A stretch of DNA of 64,000 bases from Listeria monocytogenes. Lineage in GTDB: Bacteria; Bacillota; Bacilli; Lactobacillales; Listeriaceae. The notes beneath the pieces were generated by a model. It was not told the DNA's origin. It searched no databases and was given only the letters and a program-made list of their open reading frames with translations. Of this stretch, positions 27,433 to 35,303 are shown piece by piece. Numbering within the stretch: the stretch's first letter is position 1; every line of letters begins with the position of its first letter. The DNA lies in NCBI RefSeq assembly GCF_041765605.1, contig NZ_CP168900.1, forward strand, positions 1,690,001 through 1,754,000, in the 5' to 3' direction. A program made the translations under genes and the position numbers.

Positions 27433-29238
27433 TTAAAGCGCTTCGTCTAAATCCATTCCGCTATTTTGTAATTGATACATGGAATGGTACACTCCTTCTT
27501 CTGCAATTAATGTATCATGTGTACCACGTTCAATAATTCGTCCTTTAGATAAAACTAAAATTAAATCGGCATCCTTAATTGTCGAAAGTCGATGCGCAAT
27601 CGCAATCGTCGTACGTCCTTCTCTCATTCGTTTTAACCCAGTTTGAATTAAACTTTCTGTTTCTGTATCAATATTTGCTGTCGCTTCGTCTAAAACGAGT
27701 ATTTGCGGATTCGTCACAACCGTTCTGGCAAATGAAATCAGCTGTCTTTGTCCACTTGAAAACGAAGCACCTCGCTCAATCACTTTATGGTTGTACTCAT
27801 CGGATAATGTTTGAATAAAGCCATCCGCTTGAACAAATTTCGCAGCATCCACAATTTGTTCATCTGTAATGCTTTTATCGTAGAGGCGAATATTTGTATT
27901 AATATCCCCATAAAACATAAAACTATCTTGCAAAACTAATCCAGTTTTCTTACGTAGTTCTGTAATTTCGTGAGACTTAATCGACTTACCATCAATTAAA
28001 ATATCCCCACGTTCAAATTCATAAAAACGCATCATTAAATTGATAATGGAACTTTTCCCGCTCCCAGTATGGCCAACAAGCGCCACCGTTTGTCCTGGTT
28101 CAGCCGTAAAGCTAATATTTTTAAGAACGTCACGCCCACCTTCATAAGCAAACGAAACATCTTTAAACTCAATTTTAGCACGTGTGATTTTTGCCTCTGG
28201 ATCGTTCAATTGGGCTGGCACTTCTTCCGTTTCATCCATAATACGAAATACTCGGGAAGCCGCCGTAATCGCCTCTTGGTACATTGCTAGCCGTTCCATT
28301 ACATTATAAATCGCTTCTAAAAAACGATCAAAGTAACTAATAAAGGCATAAATTGTCCCAATCGCTACCGGTCCTATTAATGACTCTGCACCAAAGAAAC
28401 TAAGAATAATCACTACAGCCAACGCGTAAATCAAATCAATCGCCGGTCCAAGTAATAGCGCATTAAATTTGATATTTTTCATTCCGACGTCATAGTAATC
28501 TTTATTGATTTTCTCAAATTCTTTTACTAAACGACGCTCTTGATTAAATTGTTGAACAATCGACATTCCTGAAATCGACTCAGCAATTTTTGCATTTAAT
28601 TGACTTAATTTTTCTCGTCTCGCCCGGTAAAATTGTGAACTATATTTCCGGTAAACAAAAATAATAAAGACAATAAGTGGGAATAACAGCAAACTATATA
28701 GCGCTAATTGAACATTGAGCGCAAACATCGCCGCATAAATCCCTACAAGCATAAACAAACTTTGAATCGCTGTTGAAAGCACATTAATAAACATATCTTT
28801 CACCGCTTCAGTATCATTTGTCACGCGCGACACAATGCTCCCTGCAGGCGTTTTATCAAAATAACGCATTCCTAACGAATGAAGTTTTGTAAAAATATCA
28901 ATCCGCATTTGTTGCACAATTTCAAGCGCGATTTTTTGGAAGAACAGCAGTTGGAAATACCAAACAACTGATTTCCCAATAGTAAGTCCCAAATACCCTG
29001 CGCCAAGAATTAGCAAAGCCTGCATTTCCAAATTCATCGGTGTTAAATAATCATCCAAAAATATCTTAATCAAGATTGGCGCAAAGACATCCGCAAGCGT
29101 TACAAGAAGAACTAGCACACCGGTCCAAATCAAACTCGGAATATGATATTTGGTATAACTAAGCATTCTTTTTAAAACCTCGCGATGTTCTTTACCGGAC
29201 ATCACTAACATTTCATCTTGTTCATTCATCGCTTCCAT
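27433..29238 (-). CDS. Heterodimeric ABC exporter, half-transporter 2 (BmrD/YheH-like)
   Basis: About 601 residues: six transmembrane helices (about 35-320) fused to an ABC ATPase (about 355-590). Walker A VGHTGSGKSS, Walker B ILVLDEAT with the catalytic glutamate, H-loop AIAHRLST. The signature motif is FSSGQ instead of LSGGQ. This, with the Asp-for-Glu change in the partner, is the asymmetric pattern of heterodimeric exporters such as BmrCD or TM287/288. Start placed at ATG 29238 (GGGGG, 8 nt). It overlaps the partner by 17 bp. Probably a multidrug exporter. Confidence 0.9.
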   Translation of the reverse strand: MEAMNEQDEMLVMSGKEHREVLKRMLSYTKYHIPSLIWTGVLVLLVTLADVFAPILIKIFLDDYLTPMNLEMQALLILGAGYLGLTIGKSVVWYFQLLFFQKIALEIVQQMRIDIFTKLHSLGMRYFDKTPAGSIVSRVTNDTEAVKDMFINVLSTAIQSLFMLVGIYAAMFALNVQLALYSLLLFPLIVFIIFVYRKYSSQFYRARREKLSQLNAKIAESISGMSIVQQFNQERRLVKEFEKINKDYYDVGMKNIKFNALLLGPAIDLIYALAVVIILSFFGAESLIGPVAIGTIYAFISYFDRFLEAIYNVMERLAMYQEAITAASRVFRIMDETEEVPAQLNDPEAKITRAKIEFKDVSFAYEGGRDVLKNISFTAEPGQTVALVGHTGSGKSSIINLMMRFYEFERGDILIDGKSIKSHEITELRKKTGLVLQDSFMFYGDINTNIRLYDKSITDEQIVDAAKFVQADGFIQTLSDEYNHKVIERGASFSSGQRQLISFARTVVTNPQILVLDEATANIDTETESLIQTGLKRMREGRTTIAIAHRLSTIKDADLILVLSKGRIIERGTHDTLIAEEGVYHSMYQLQNSGMDLDEAL

Positions 29239-30991
29239 CTGCTGCACCCCCTTCTTCTAGTGCTTCTTCCAATTGTTGCTCGTGGAACATTTCTGCATAC
29301 CAGCCATCTAAAGCCATTAGTTCCTTATGCGTTCCACGTTCCACGATTTGCCCTTTATCAATCACGATAATTAGATTCGCATGTTCGACAGAGCTAAGTC
29401 TGTGTGCGCTAATGATTGTCGTTTTATCCGAACGATTCTCTTTCAAATTAGCTAGAATTTGTTCTTCTGTTTTCGCATCTACCGCCGAAAGTGCATCATC
29501 TAAAATAAGCAATTCGGGGTTCATAATTAGCGCACGTGCGATGGCAAGACGCTGCTTCTGACCACCAGATAATGAAACCCCACGCTCGCCGACAATCGTA
29601 TCATAGCCATTTTCAAAACCAAGAATATCTTCATCTACAGACACAAGTTTTGCAATTTTCGTCACTTCTTCTTGCGGTGCATCTGGTTTTCCAAAACGTA
29701 TATTATCCCGCACCGTTGTCGAGAATAAAAATTGATCTTGCGGCACATAACCAATTGCTTCTCGCAATGCTCGAACCGTATAGTCTTGAATTTTCACATT
29801 AGCAAAAGCAATTTTACCTTCGTACGTATCATATTCGCGCATTAACAGTTTTAATAAGGATGTTTTCCCAGAGCCAGTTCGACCAACAATACCTAGCGTT
29901 TCCCCAGCTTTTAATTCAAAATGAATATCCGACAAGACAGGTTCACTTTCATCTGGGTACGTAAATTTGTCCATTGCTACTTGTAAGTTTCCCACTGGAA
30001 CCGTATCGATTGCACCTTCATGATCTAGTACATCTTCTTTTTCAGCAAGTAAATGTTGTACCCGGTCATAAGAAGCATTACCACGCTGAATAATGTTGTA
30101 CAAGAATCCAAAAGCTAACATTGGCCAAATCAATAAGAACAAATAGTTTGAAAAAGCAATTACCTGTCCTATAGTCAGCTCTCCGTCCACAACGAATTTT
30201 GCGCCGAACCCTAATGAAAGAACAAATGAAATCCCCACGATAATGGAAATCATCGGATCAAACATCGCATCCACTTTAGCGACAGAAATGTTTTTTTGAA
30301 CGACTTCTTTCGTCTGTTTCGCAAAATCTTGAATATCCTCTTTCTCTTGTCCGAATGTCCGCGTAACTTTAATTCCCGAAATACTCTCTTGCGTTTTATC
30401 ATTCAACATCGAAAAAGCAGCTTGTGCCCCGTGGAAACGATCGTGTAACTTTTTACCTAAAATCGAACTTCCGAGCACCATAAACGGCATTGGAAGTAGC
30501 GCAATCAAAGTTAGGCGCCAATCAATGGTAATCGCCATCGTTGCAATCACCGTTCCACCTGTTAAAACAGAATCTGACAGAGTTAAAACCCCAATTCCAG
30601 CAACTTGCTGAATTGCTGTAATATCGTTCGTCGCATGAGCCATTAAATCCCCTGTACGATAACGTTGGAAGAAAAACGGTGACATCTTAGTAAAATGTTC
30701 AAATAAACGTAAACGTAAAGTGCGTTGTAACTTATTATCAGAACCGAAAATCAACATCCGCCAAACGTAGCGACCGCCGTATGCAAGAATCGCTGCCGCA
30801 ACTAGAATAGCCATCCATTTAATCAATTTGTCTTTTGTTAGTGAGTCGTTCGTCACCGCATCAACCGTAAAGCCAATAATTTGTGGTGGAACTAACTGCA
30901 AAAGCGCAATCGTAAACAAAATGGTTACTCCAAACGCATAAGATTTCCAATTTTCTTTGAAAAACCAACCTAAAGCCTTATAAATTTTCAA
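29222..30991 (-). CDS. Heterodimeric ABC exporter, half-transporter 1 (BmrC/YheI-like)
   Basis: About 589 residues: six transmembrane helices then an ABC domain. Walker A VGRTGSGKTS, canonical signature LSGGQKQR, but Walker B reads LLILDDAL, with Asp replacing the catalytic Glu, so this subunit contributes the degenerate ATP site. The start is TTG 30991, 9 nt after GGGAGG; a longer frame to ATG 31057 runs through a terminator hairpin and lacks an RBS. Preceded by a 32-codon leader ORF and hairpin that may attenuate transcription. Corresponds by order to L. monocytogenes lmo1652. Confidence 0.9.
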   Translation of the reverse strand: MKIYKALGWFFKENWKSYAFGVTILFTIALLQLVPPQIIGFTVDAVTNDSLTKDKLIKWMAILVAAAILAYGGRYVWRMLIFGSDNKLQRTLRLRLFEHFTKMSPFFFQRYRTGDLMAHATNDITAIQQVAGIGVLTLSDSVLTGGTVIATMAITIDWRLTLIALLPMPFMVLGSSILGKKLHDRFHGAQAAFSMLNDKTQESISGIKVTRTFGQEKEDIQDFAKQTKEVVQKNISVAKVDAMFDPMISIIVGISFVLSLGFGAKFVVDGELTIGQVIAFSNYLFLLIWPMLAFGFLYNIIQRGNASYDRVQHLLAEKEDVLDHEGAIDTVPVGNLQVAMDKFTYPDESEPVLSDIHFELKAGETLGIVGRTGSGKTSLLKLLMREYDTYEGKIAFANVKIQDYTVRALREAIGYVPQDQFLFSTTVRDNIRFGKPDAPQEEVTKIAKLVSVDEDILGFENGYDTIVGERGVSLSGGQKQRLAIARALIMNPELLILDDALSAVDAKTEEQILANLKENRSDKTTIISAHRLSSVEHANLIIVIDKGQIVERGTHKELMALDGWYAEMFHEQQLEEALEEGGAADGSDE

Positions 30992-31023
30992 ACAACAATC
31001 CCTCCCTTTTCTCCTTAAAATTG

Positions 31024-31086
31024 GACAAATAAAAATAATGGACCTATTTCTGCCCATTATTACCCGAAAAAATATATTTATTTGTC
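31024..31086 (-). promoter_or_regulatory. Attenuator-like hairpin between leader peptide and ABC exporter
   Basis: On the minus strand AATAATGGGC (31061-31052) pairs with GGTCCATTATT (31044-31034) around a 7-nt loop, followed by TTTATTT. An outer inverted repeat GACAAATAAA (31086-31077) / TTTATTTGTC (31033-31024) overlaps the T-rich tail, so the outer pairing could compete with or extend the terminator. CCATT inside the leader ORF (31143-31139) could alternatively pair with AATGG of the left arm. It ends about 35 nt before the TTG start of the exporter. Confidence 0.65.
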
Positions 31087-31112
31087 ACCACTTTGTATAA
31101 AATAAAACCAAA

Positions 31113-31211
31113 TTAAAGGAGAGCTCCCTTGTTCGTGAAATGGTCCGGTGAAATAAATTCTATTTTTAAGCGTAATAATGCCTTGTTTGAAGTCTTCATA
31201 TAATTATTCAT
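31113..31211 (-). CDS. Leader peptide of the ABC exporter operon (32 aa, BmrB-like role)
   Basis: A small ORF with a strong Shine-Dalgarno AAAGGAGG (31227-31220) 8 nt before ATG 31211 and its own promoter upstream. The peptide starts MNNYMKTSNK, ends FTNKGALL, is basic and has no signal or transmembrane segment. It lies 27 nt before an inverted-repeat/terminator-like structure and 121 nt before the exporter start. In B. subtilis the bmrCD exporter is controlled by a leader peptide, BmrB, through ribosome-mediated transcription attenuation; placement here implies an equivalent arrangement. That function is inferred. Confidence 0.7.
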   Translation of the reverse strand: MNNYMKTSNKALLRLKIEFISPDHFTNKGALL

Positions 31212-31248
31212 CGTCCATTCCTCCTTTGTTTTATTATGCAACGTTATT

Positions 31249-31277
31249 AGTTTAACCGATTTTTTTTGAAAGCGCAA
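31249..31277 (-). promoter_or_regulatory. Promoter of the leader peptide/exporter transcript
   Basis: -35 TTGCGC (31277-31272), 17-bp spacer, -10 TAAACT (31254-31249); predicted start about 31242, 15 nt before the leader Shine-Dalgarno. Confidence 0.55.
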
Positions 31278-31342
31278 CAAATAATTGCAAATTGTTTAAA
31301 AATTATTTTTATTAGGCTTTTTCTCGAAATCCTTCGACTATA

Positions 31343-31383
31343 TAAAAAAAGCACAACGATTCATTCCAGAATCGCTATGCTTT
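31343..31383 (-). terminator. Terminator after the secreted protein gene
   Basis: AGCATAGCGATTC and GAATCGTTGTGCT pair around a short loop and are followed by seven T residues on the minus strand. Confidence 0.88.
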
Positions 31384-31396
31384 ATAATTGGCTTAT

Positions 31397-32017
31397 TTAA
31401 TTTTCGTTGGAAGTAACTTGATTTTCAACGGCCTCTTCATATAATTCAAACTCTTCCGTATTACTCACTTCTTTCTCTGTATCAATGTTTTTCGTTTTTT
31501 CATCAAAAGAAATGGTAGAGTTCCCACCTGCTACAAGGAGTGATCCATCGTCTTGCGTATAAGCAGTGAAAATATAGATCTGGCCTTCTTCTGGTAATTG
31601 ATCATCTTCAAAAACATCATAGGCAGAACCATCTTCACGAATACCACCTTGTTTTTCAAGTGCAATTTCTTTATTCAGTGTTAGTTCATTCTTCAAATTC
31701 GAAATGACTTCTACTTTGTAATTTGTATAAGCTTCACCAATATACTCGATTGAACCATCTTCTTGTTCGATTGGCGTTTTATTTTTATAAGTTGTTCCAG
31801 TTTCTTCTATTACTTTTCCTACAAACACATAATCTGCATCCCCGACTACTTCATTTGGATTATCTACATCCAATGTATAATCAGAAAAAATAGCATATGT
31901 TGGTACTTCTTTCTTCTTTGGCTCAGCTCTTTCGGCATATGTGTTTACTGTTAAAAAACACCCGATAGTTAAAATACTAATTGCTGAAGCGATGATTCCC
32001 ATAGTTGTTTTTTTCAA
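31397..32017 (-). CDS. Secreted protein of unknown function
   Basis: A 206-residue protein starting at TTG 32017 (AAGGGG, 8 nt). An N-terminal signal peptide with hydrophobic core MGIIASAISILTIG ends near TYAE (about residue 28). The mature part is acidic, predicted beta-rich (DADYVFVGKVIEETGTTY, TNYKVEVISNLK, GQIYIFTAY) and has no LPXTG or lipobox. I do not recognise a family. It lies 15 bp after a secreted metalloprotease gene in the same direction, so the two are probably coexpressed and act outside the membrane. Confidence 0.7.
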   Translation of the reverse strand: MKKTTMGIIASAISILTIGCFLTVNTYAERAEPKKKEVPTYAIFSDYTLDVDNPNEVVGDADYVFVGKVIEETGTTYKNKTPIEQEDGSIEYIGEAYTNYKVEVISNLKNELTLNKEIALEKQGGIREDGSAYDVFEDDQLPEEGQIYIFTAYTQDDGSLLVAGGNSTISFDEKTKNIDTEKEVSNTEEFELYEEAVENQVTSNEN

Positions 32018-32032
32018 TGTGAGTACCCCTTT

Positions 32033-32527
32033 TTAATATTTTTTATATGCTGCATCATAAGATTTTTTATCATTTGTAGATAAAGTTGTTTTGGACGTGC
32101 TATACTGATACATTACGTCAGTAGAAGCATTATGTCCGAGTCGCAAACCATGTCCCAGCTCATGTGTTGCAACATTTTGTTTCCCAGCGTTATTCTTTTT
32201 ATCCATATTCTTCTTGTTAAACGTAATTTTTCCGTTACTATAAGTCGTTGCATTGACGTTATTATTGACGGAAATATCACTACAATATACATCTGATTTA
32301 TTCGTTGCTGATGCTGGTCTAATAACGCCTTTTTTGTATGCGTTCCATGTATTAGCCCCAGACCGAATAAATGACATATACTTGGAATTCCCTGAGTAAT
32401 CTAGATGTTTACTAGAATCTACTAAGTCCCATGCATTGATTTTTGCTGCCGCACTCGCTTCTTGTCCTGGAAGTAAAATACTCCATAAACATACAAATGC
32501 TACTAATAATGATACAATTTTCTTCAT
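32033..32527 (-). CDS. Secreted metzincin-like zinc metalloprotease
   Basis: A 164-residue protein with a signal peptide (cleavage near AAA at about 26-28). The zinc site HELGHGLRLGH lies near residues 127-137, followed by DVMYQY as a Met-turn and a final LSTNDKKSYDAAYKKY helix, the layout of matrixins (M10A). The eighth position of HExxHxxGxxH is Arg instead of Gly. There is no pro-domain cysteine switch or cell-wall anchor. RBS AGAGGGG, start ATG 32527. Substrate unknown. Confidence 0.8.
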   Translation of the reverse strand: MKKIVSLLVAFVCLWSILLPGQEASAAAKINAWDLVDSSKHLDYSGNSKYMSFIRSGANTWNAYKKGVIRPASATNKSDVYCSDISVNNNVNATTYSNGKITFNKKNMDKKNNAGKQNVATHELGHGLRLGHNASTDVMYQYSTSKTTLSTNDKKSYDAAYKKY

Positions 32528-33030
32528 TCTGTGTCGCCCCTCTTTGTAAGTAATAATTAATAAAGTGAAACCGTAAACATATCAAAATAAATTAAATAAC
32601 CTTCTTGTAAACACTGTCCCTTTTTATATTCACCTCACTTTTAGATGATCCGATCACCTATCGATTTCCCATAGTAGCTTAGGTTTTTAATTAGCTTTTT
32701 ATCGAACAAAAAAATTGTAACACGAAAACCGAGTGTATAACCAAAAATGTAATGAAATGCCTATTTCATGTCGTGAATGACTAAAAATCATTCTTATTTA
32801 GAATCATTCTTACTCTTTCTGAAATAACTTTGACTAAAAAGGCTTATTTCCACTCGTTTTAGAGCGATTATTGCTTTTTTATTCATTTTATGACATATAC
32901 TTCACTAAATGTTCATATACTAGGAAAACTCCGCCAACATTTAATACGATTATCTCTACCAATATATAAAATATTATATTTTTATCGCATAAATATTCAT
33001 GAGCGGTATATTAACTTAGTGAAATAAAAA
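32528..33030. other. AT-rich intergenic region with repeats, about 500 bp
   Basis: No convincing ORF on either strand. It contains two direct copies of AATCATTCTTA spaced 16 bp apart (32786-32796 and 32802-32812), the second inside a 7-1-7 inverted repeat TTAGAAT-C-ATTCTTA (32798-32812) resembling Fur-family boxes, and a perfect 7-bp inverted repeat ATGAAAT/ATTTCAT at 32752-32769. It may hold the promoter of the protease gene or the remains of a lost gene. Confidence 0.5.
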
Positions 33031-33056
33031 AACCTCGATGCTACATCGAGGTTTTT
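33027..33056. terminator. Terminator after the 79-aa membrane protein gene
   Basis: ACCTCGATG-CTA-CATCGAGGT with T-runs on both sides; on the minus strand it follows the stop of the small membrane protein directly. Confidence 0.9.
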
Positions 33057-33058
33057 GT

Positions 33059-33298
33059 CTACAAACTAATAATTATACTCACTAACATAACTCCAACGCC
33101 TACCAAAAAGGAAGCGAAAAAGCCAAACCATTTTTCTTTATAGGCAGCTATTGCCGAAACACTATAAACAACCAAGTAAAACAACTGAAGCCAGAGCGGT
33201 GAATCCATCCCTTCTTTTGTTTGAATCATTGTCCATAATGTATCCAATAAAAATAATAAAAATAAAGCAATTAAAATAATCTTGATGATTTTTTTCAT
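33059..33298 (-). CDS. Small membrane protein of unknown function
   Basis: 79 residues with a lysine-rich start and hydrophobic segments at about 5-22, 36-52 and 58-78, suggesting a three-helix membrane protein. GGGAG lies 6 nt before ATG 33298. It sits alone between two terminators, downstream of tsf. No recognised domain. Confidence 0.65.
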   Translation of the reverse strand: MKKIIKIILIALFLLFLLDTLWTMIQTKEGMDSPLWLQLFYLVVYSVSAIAAYKEKWFGFFASFLVGVGVMLVSIIISL

Positions 33299-33338
33299 GT
33301 TGTACTCCCTTTGTATTAATATCTATTTAAGTATAGCA

Positions 33339-33374
33339 AAAAACCCCCGTATTTTCTAGGAAAATACGGAGGTT
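33339..33374 (-). terminator. Terminator of the rpsB-tsf operon
   Basis: AACCTCCGTATTTTC and GAAAATACGGGGGTT form a long hairpin with TTTTTT on the minus strand shortly after the tsf stop. Confidence 0.92.
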
Positions 33375-33389
33375 AAATCATCAATAGAT

Positions 33390-34274
33390 TTATTTTTTCA
33401 CTTGGCTCATAACTTCTTCAACGAAGTTATCTTCTTTTTTCTCGATTCCTTCGCCTACTTCGAAACGTACGAATGATACAACTTTACCACCGCTTTGTTT
33501 CACGTAGTCACCTACAGTGATGTCTGGGTTTTTAACGAAAGGTTGGTCTTCTAAGGAAATTTCGCTTAGATATTTTTTCAAACGGCCTTCTACCATTTTT
33601 TCAACGATATTAGCTGGTTTGCCTTCGTTTAATGCTTGTTGAGTTAATACTTCTTTTTCGTGTTCCACTTCTTCAGTAGAAACGTCTTCACGAGAAATGT
33701 ATTTAGGGTTGATTGCAGCGATGTGCATTGCAACGTCTTTAGCAACTGTAGTATCAGTAGTTCCTTCAAGAAGTGTAAGAACACCAATACGTCCGTTCAT
33801 GTGGATGTATTCGCCGAAAGCAGAGTTGTCTGCTTTTTCTTTTACTTCAAAACGACGAAGGGAAATGTTTTCACCGATTTTTGTAATTGCTTCAGTGATG
33901 TAGTCTTGAACAGTTTGGCCATTAGGCATTTCTGTTTTAAGTGCGTCTTCTAAGCTATCAGGACGAACTGCAAGAATTTGTTTAGCTAAAGCGTCAACTA
34001 ATTGTTGGAAGTTATCGTTTTTAGCAACGAAATCTGTTTCAGCATTTACTTCAAGTACTACTGCATGTTTTTCATTGCTGATTACATGAGTCATACCTTC
34101 AGAAGCAACACGATCAGATTTTTTCGCAGCTTTAGCGATTCCTTTTTCACGAAGATAGTCAATTGCTTTTTCCATATCTCCTTCTGTTTCTACAAGTGCT
34201 TTTTTACAATCCATCATACCAGCACCAGTTTTTTCGCGTAATTCTTTTACCATTTGAGCTGTAATATTAGCCAT
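33390..34274 (-). CDS. tsf: Elongation factor Ts
   Basis: A 294-residue guanine-nucleotide exchange factor for EF-Tu. The N-terminal UBA-like domain ([16 protein letters not shown]) and the [13 protein letters not shown] motif that contacts EF-Tu are clear. It follows rpsB by 79 bp, which contain a hairpin with T-run, so expression may be set lower than that of S2. Codon usage is that of a highly expressed gene. Confidence 0.98.
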   Translation of the reverse strand: MANITAQMVKELREKTGAGMMDCKKALVETEGDMEKAIDYLREKGIAKAAKKSDRVASEGMTHVISNEKHAVVLEVNAETDFVAKNDNFQQLVDALAKQILAVRPDSLEDALKTEMPNGQTVQDYITEAITKIGENISLRRFEVKEKADNSAFGEYIHMNGRIGVLTLLEGTTDTTVAKDVAMHIAAINPKYISREDVSTEEVEHEKEVLTQQALNEGKPANIVEKMVEGRLKKYLSEISLEDQPFVKNPDITVGDYVKQSGGKVVSFVRFEVGEGIEKKEDNFVEEVMSQVKK

Positions 34275-34300
34275 TTATTTTCCCTCCAATTTTTCTCTTT

Positions 34301-34334
34301 AAAAAAGGTGATAAGAATAGTGCCTTATCACCTT
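34301..34334 (-). terminator. Intra-operon hairpin between rpsB and tsf (partial terminator)
   Basis: AAGGTGATAAG and CTTATCACCTT form an 11-bp perfect stem with an 8-nt loop, followed by TTTTTT on the minus strand. It has all the features of an intrinsic terminator, yet tsf lies directly downstream without an evident promoter, so it probably only attenuates. Confidence 0.8.
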
Positions 34335-34353
34335 GAAAGTTTCAAATAAAATC

Positions 34354-35103
34354 TTATGCTTCAGTAGTTTCTTCTGTAGCTTTTTCTTCTACAGGAGCAA
34401 CTTCCGCTTCCGTTAACTCTTCCCCTTGGTTCACTTCAATGATAGCGTCAGCCATTTTAGCAGTTAAAAGTTTAACCGCGCGGATAGCGTCATCATTTGC
34501 AGGGATTACGTAGTCGATTTCATCCGGATCACAGTTTGTATCAACAATACCGATGATAGGAATATGAAGTTTACGAGCTTCTGCAACCGCAATACGTTCT
34601 TTGCGTGGGTCAACGATGAATAATGCATCAGGAAGACCTTTCATGTCTTTGATTCCGCCTAAGAAGCGTTCTAATTTTTCTTGTTCTTTTTTAAGAAGGA
34701 CAACTTCTTTTTTAGGAAGGACTTCAAAAGTTCCATCTGCTTCCATTCTTTCGATTTTTTTAAGGTGTTGAATACGTTTTTGAATAGTTTCAAAGTTAGT
34801 TAAAGTACCACCTAACCAACGATGATTCACGAAATATTGTCCAGAACGGATAGCTTCGTCGCGAACGGATTCTTGAGCTTGTTTTTTAGTTCCTACGAAC
34901 AGGATAGTTCCGTTGTCGCTAGCTACTTCACGCATGAAGTTGAAAGCTTCGTCTACTTTTTTCACTGTTTTTTGTAGGTCAATGATATAAATACCATTTC
35001 TTTCTGTGAAGATATATTTCTTCATTTTTGGGTTCCAACGGCGAGTTTGGTGGCCGAAGTGAACTCCTGCTTCGAGTAATTGTTTCATTGAAATAACAGG
35101 CAT
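34354..35103 (-). CDS. rpsB: 30S ribosomal protein S2
   Basis: 249 residues with typical S2 segments [43 protein letters not shown] and [12 protein letters not shown]. The C-terminal tail is Glu/Thr-rich as in other Bacilli. The gene has its own promoter and a roughly 135-nt leader, in which S2 autoregulation is possible. Confidence 0.98.
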   Translation of the reverse strand: MPVISMKQLLEAGVHFGHQTRRWNPKMKKYIFTERNGIYIIDLQKTVKKVDEAFNFMREVASDNGTILFVGTKKQAQESVRDEAIRSGQYFVNHRWLGGTLTNFETIQKRIQHLKKIERMEADGTFEVLPKKEVVLLKKEQEKLERFLGGIKDMKGLPDALFIVDPRKERIAVAEARKLHIPIIGIVDTNCDPDEIDYVIPANDDAIRAVKLLTAKMADAIIEVNQGEELTEAEVAPVEEKATEETTEA

Positions 35104-35243
35104 GTGTTATTCCCTCCTATTGGTTTATTTTTTGCGGATTAACCGCCCTCCGCATGGATCAACCAGCTGAAAAACTTAAGCGAACAAGTCGTTAAGCACC
35201 TTCTCAGTCTGTCACCGTGCGTGTGTGATTTAACACCGTTTCC
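35104..35243 (-). other. 5' leader of rpsB
   Basis: About 135 nt between predicted start and RBS. It includes paired blocks such as GCGGAGGGCGGTTAATCCGC just before the Shine-Dalgarno AGGAGG. S2 represses its own synthesis in E. coli, so a protein-binding leader is plausible; nothing in the sequence proves it. Confidence 0.35.
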
Positions 35244-35244
35244 T

Positions 35245-35273
35245 AATATACCATAAAAACAGGAAATATGCAA
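35245..35273 (-). promoter_or_regulatory. Promoter of rpsB-tsf
   Basis: -35 TTGCAT (35273-35268), 17-bp spacer, -10 TATATT (35250-35245). Confidence 0.75.
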
Positions 35274-35303
35274 CCCGTGGTACATATCTTCTTTCTTCTA
35301 TAA

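Noticed and set aside
30992-31057. 22-codon N-terminal extension of the first ABC exporter subunit from ATG 31057
   Set aside because: The ATG lies inside the hairpin, has no Shine-Dalgarno, and GGGAGG is correctly placed for TTG 30991.
31113-31211. Whether the 32-codon ORF is just the remnant of a larger gene
   Set aside because: It has its own strong RBS and promoter and stops cleanly ahead of the hairpin; no homologous reading frame continues downstream. Kept as leader peptide.
33059-33298. Identity with the secreted L. monocytogenes virulence protein Lmo1656, encoded just downstream of tsf in EGD-e numbering
   Set aside because: The protein here looks like a three-helix membrane protein without a cleavable signal and mature domain; I cannot confirm orthology.
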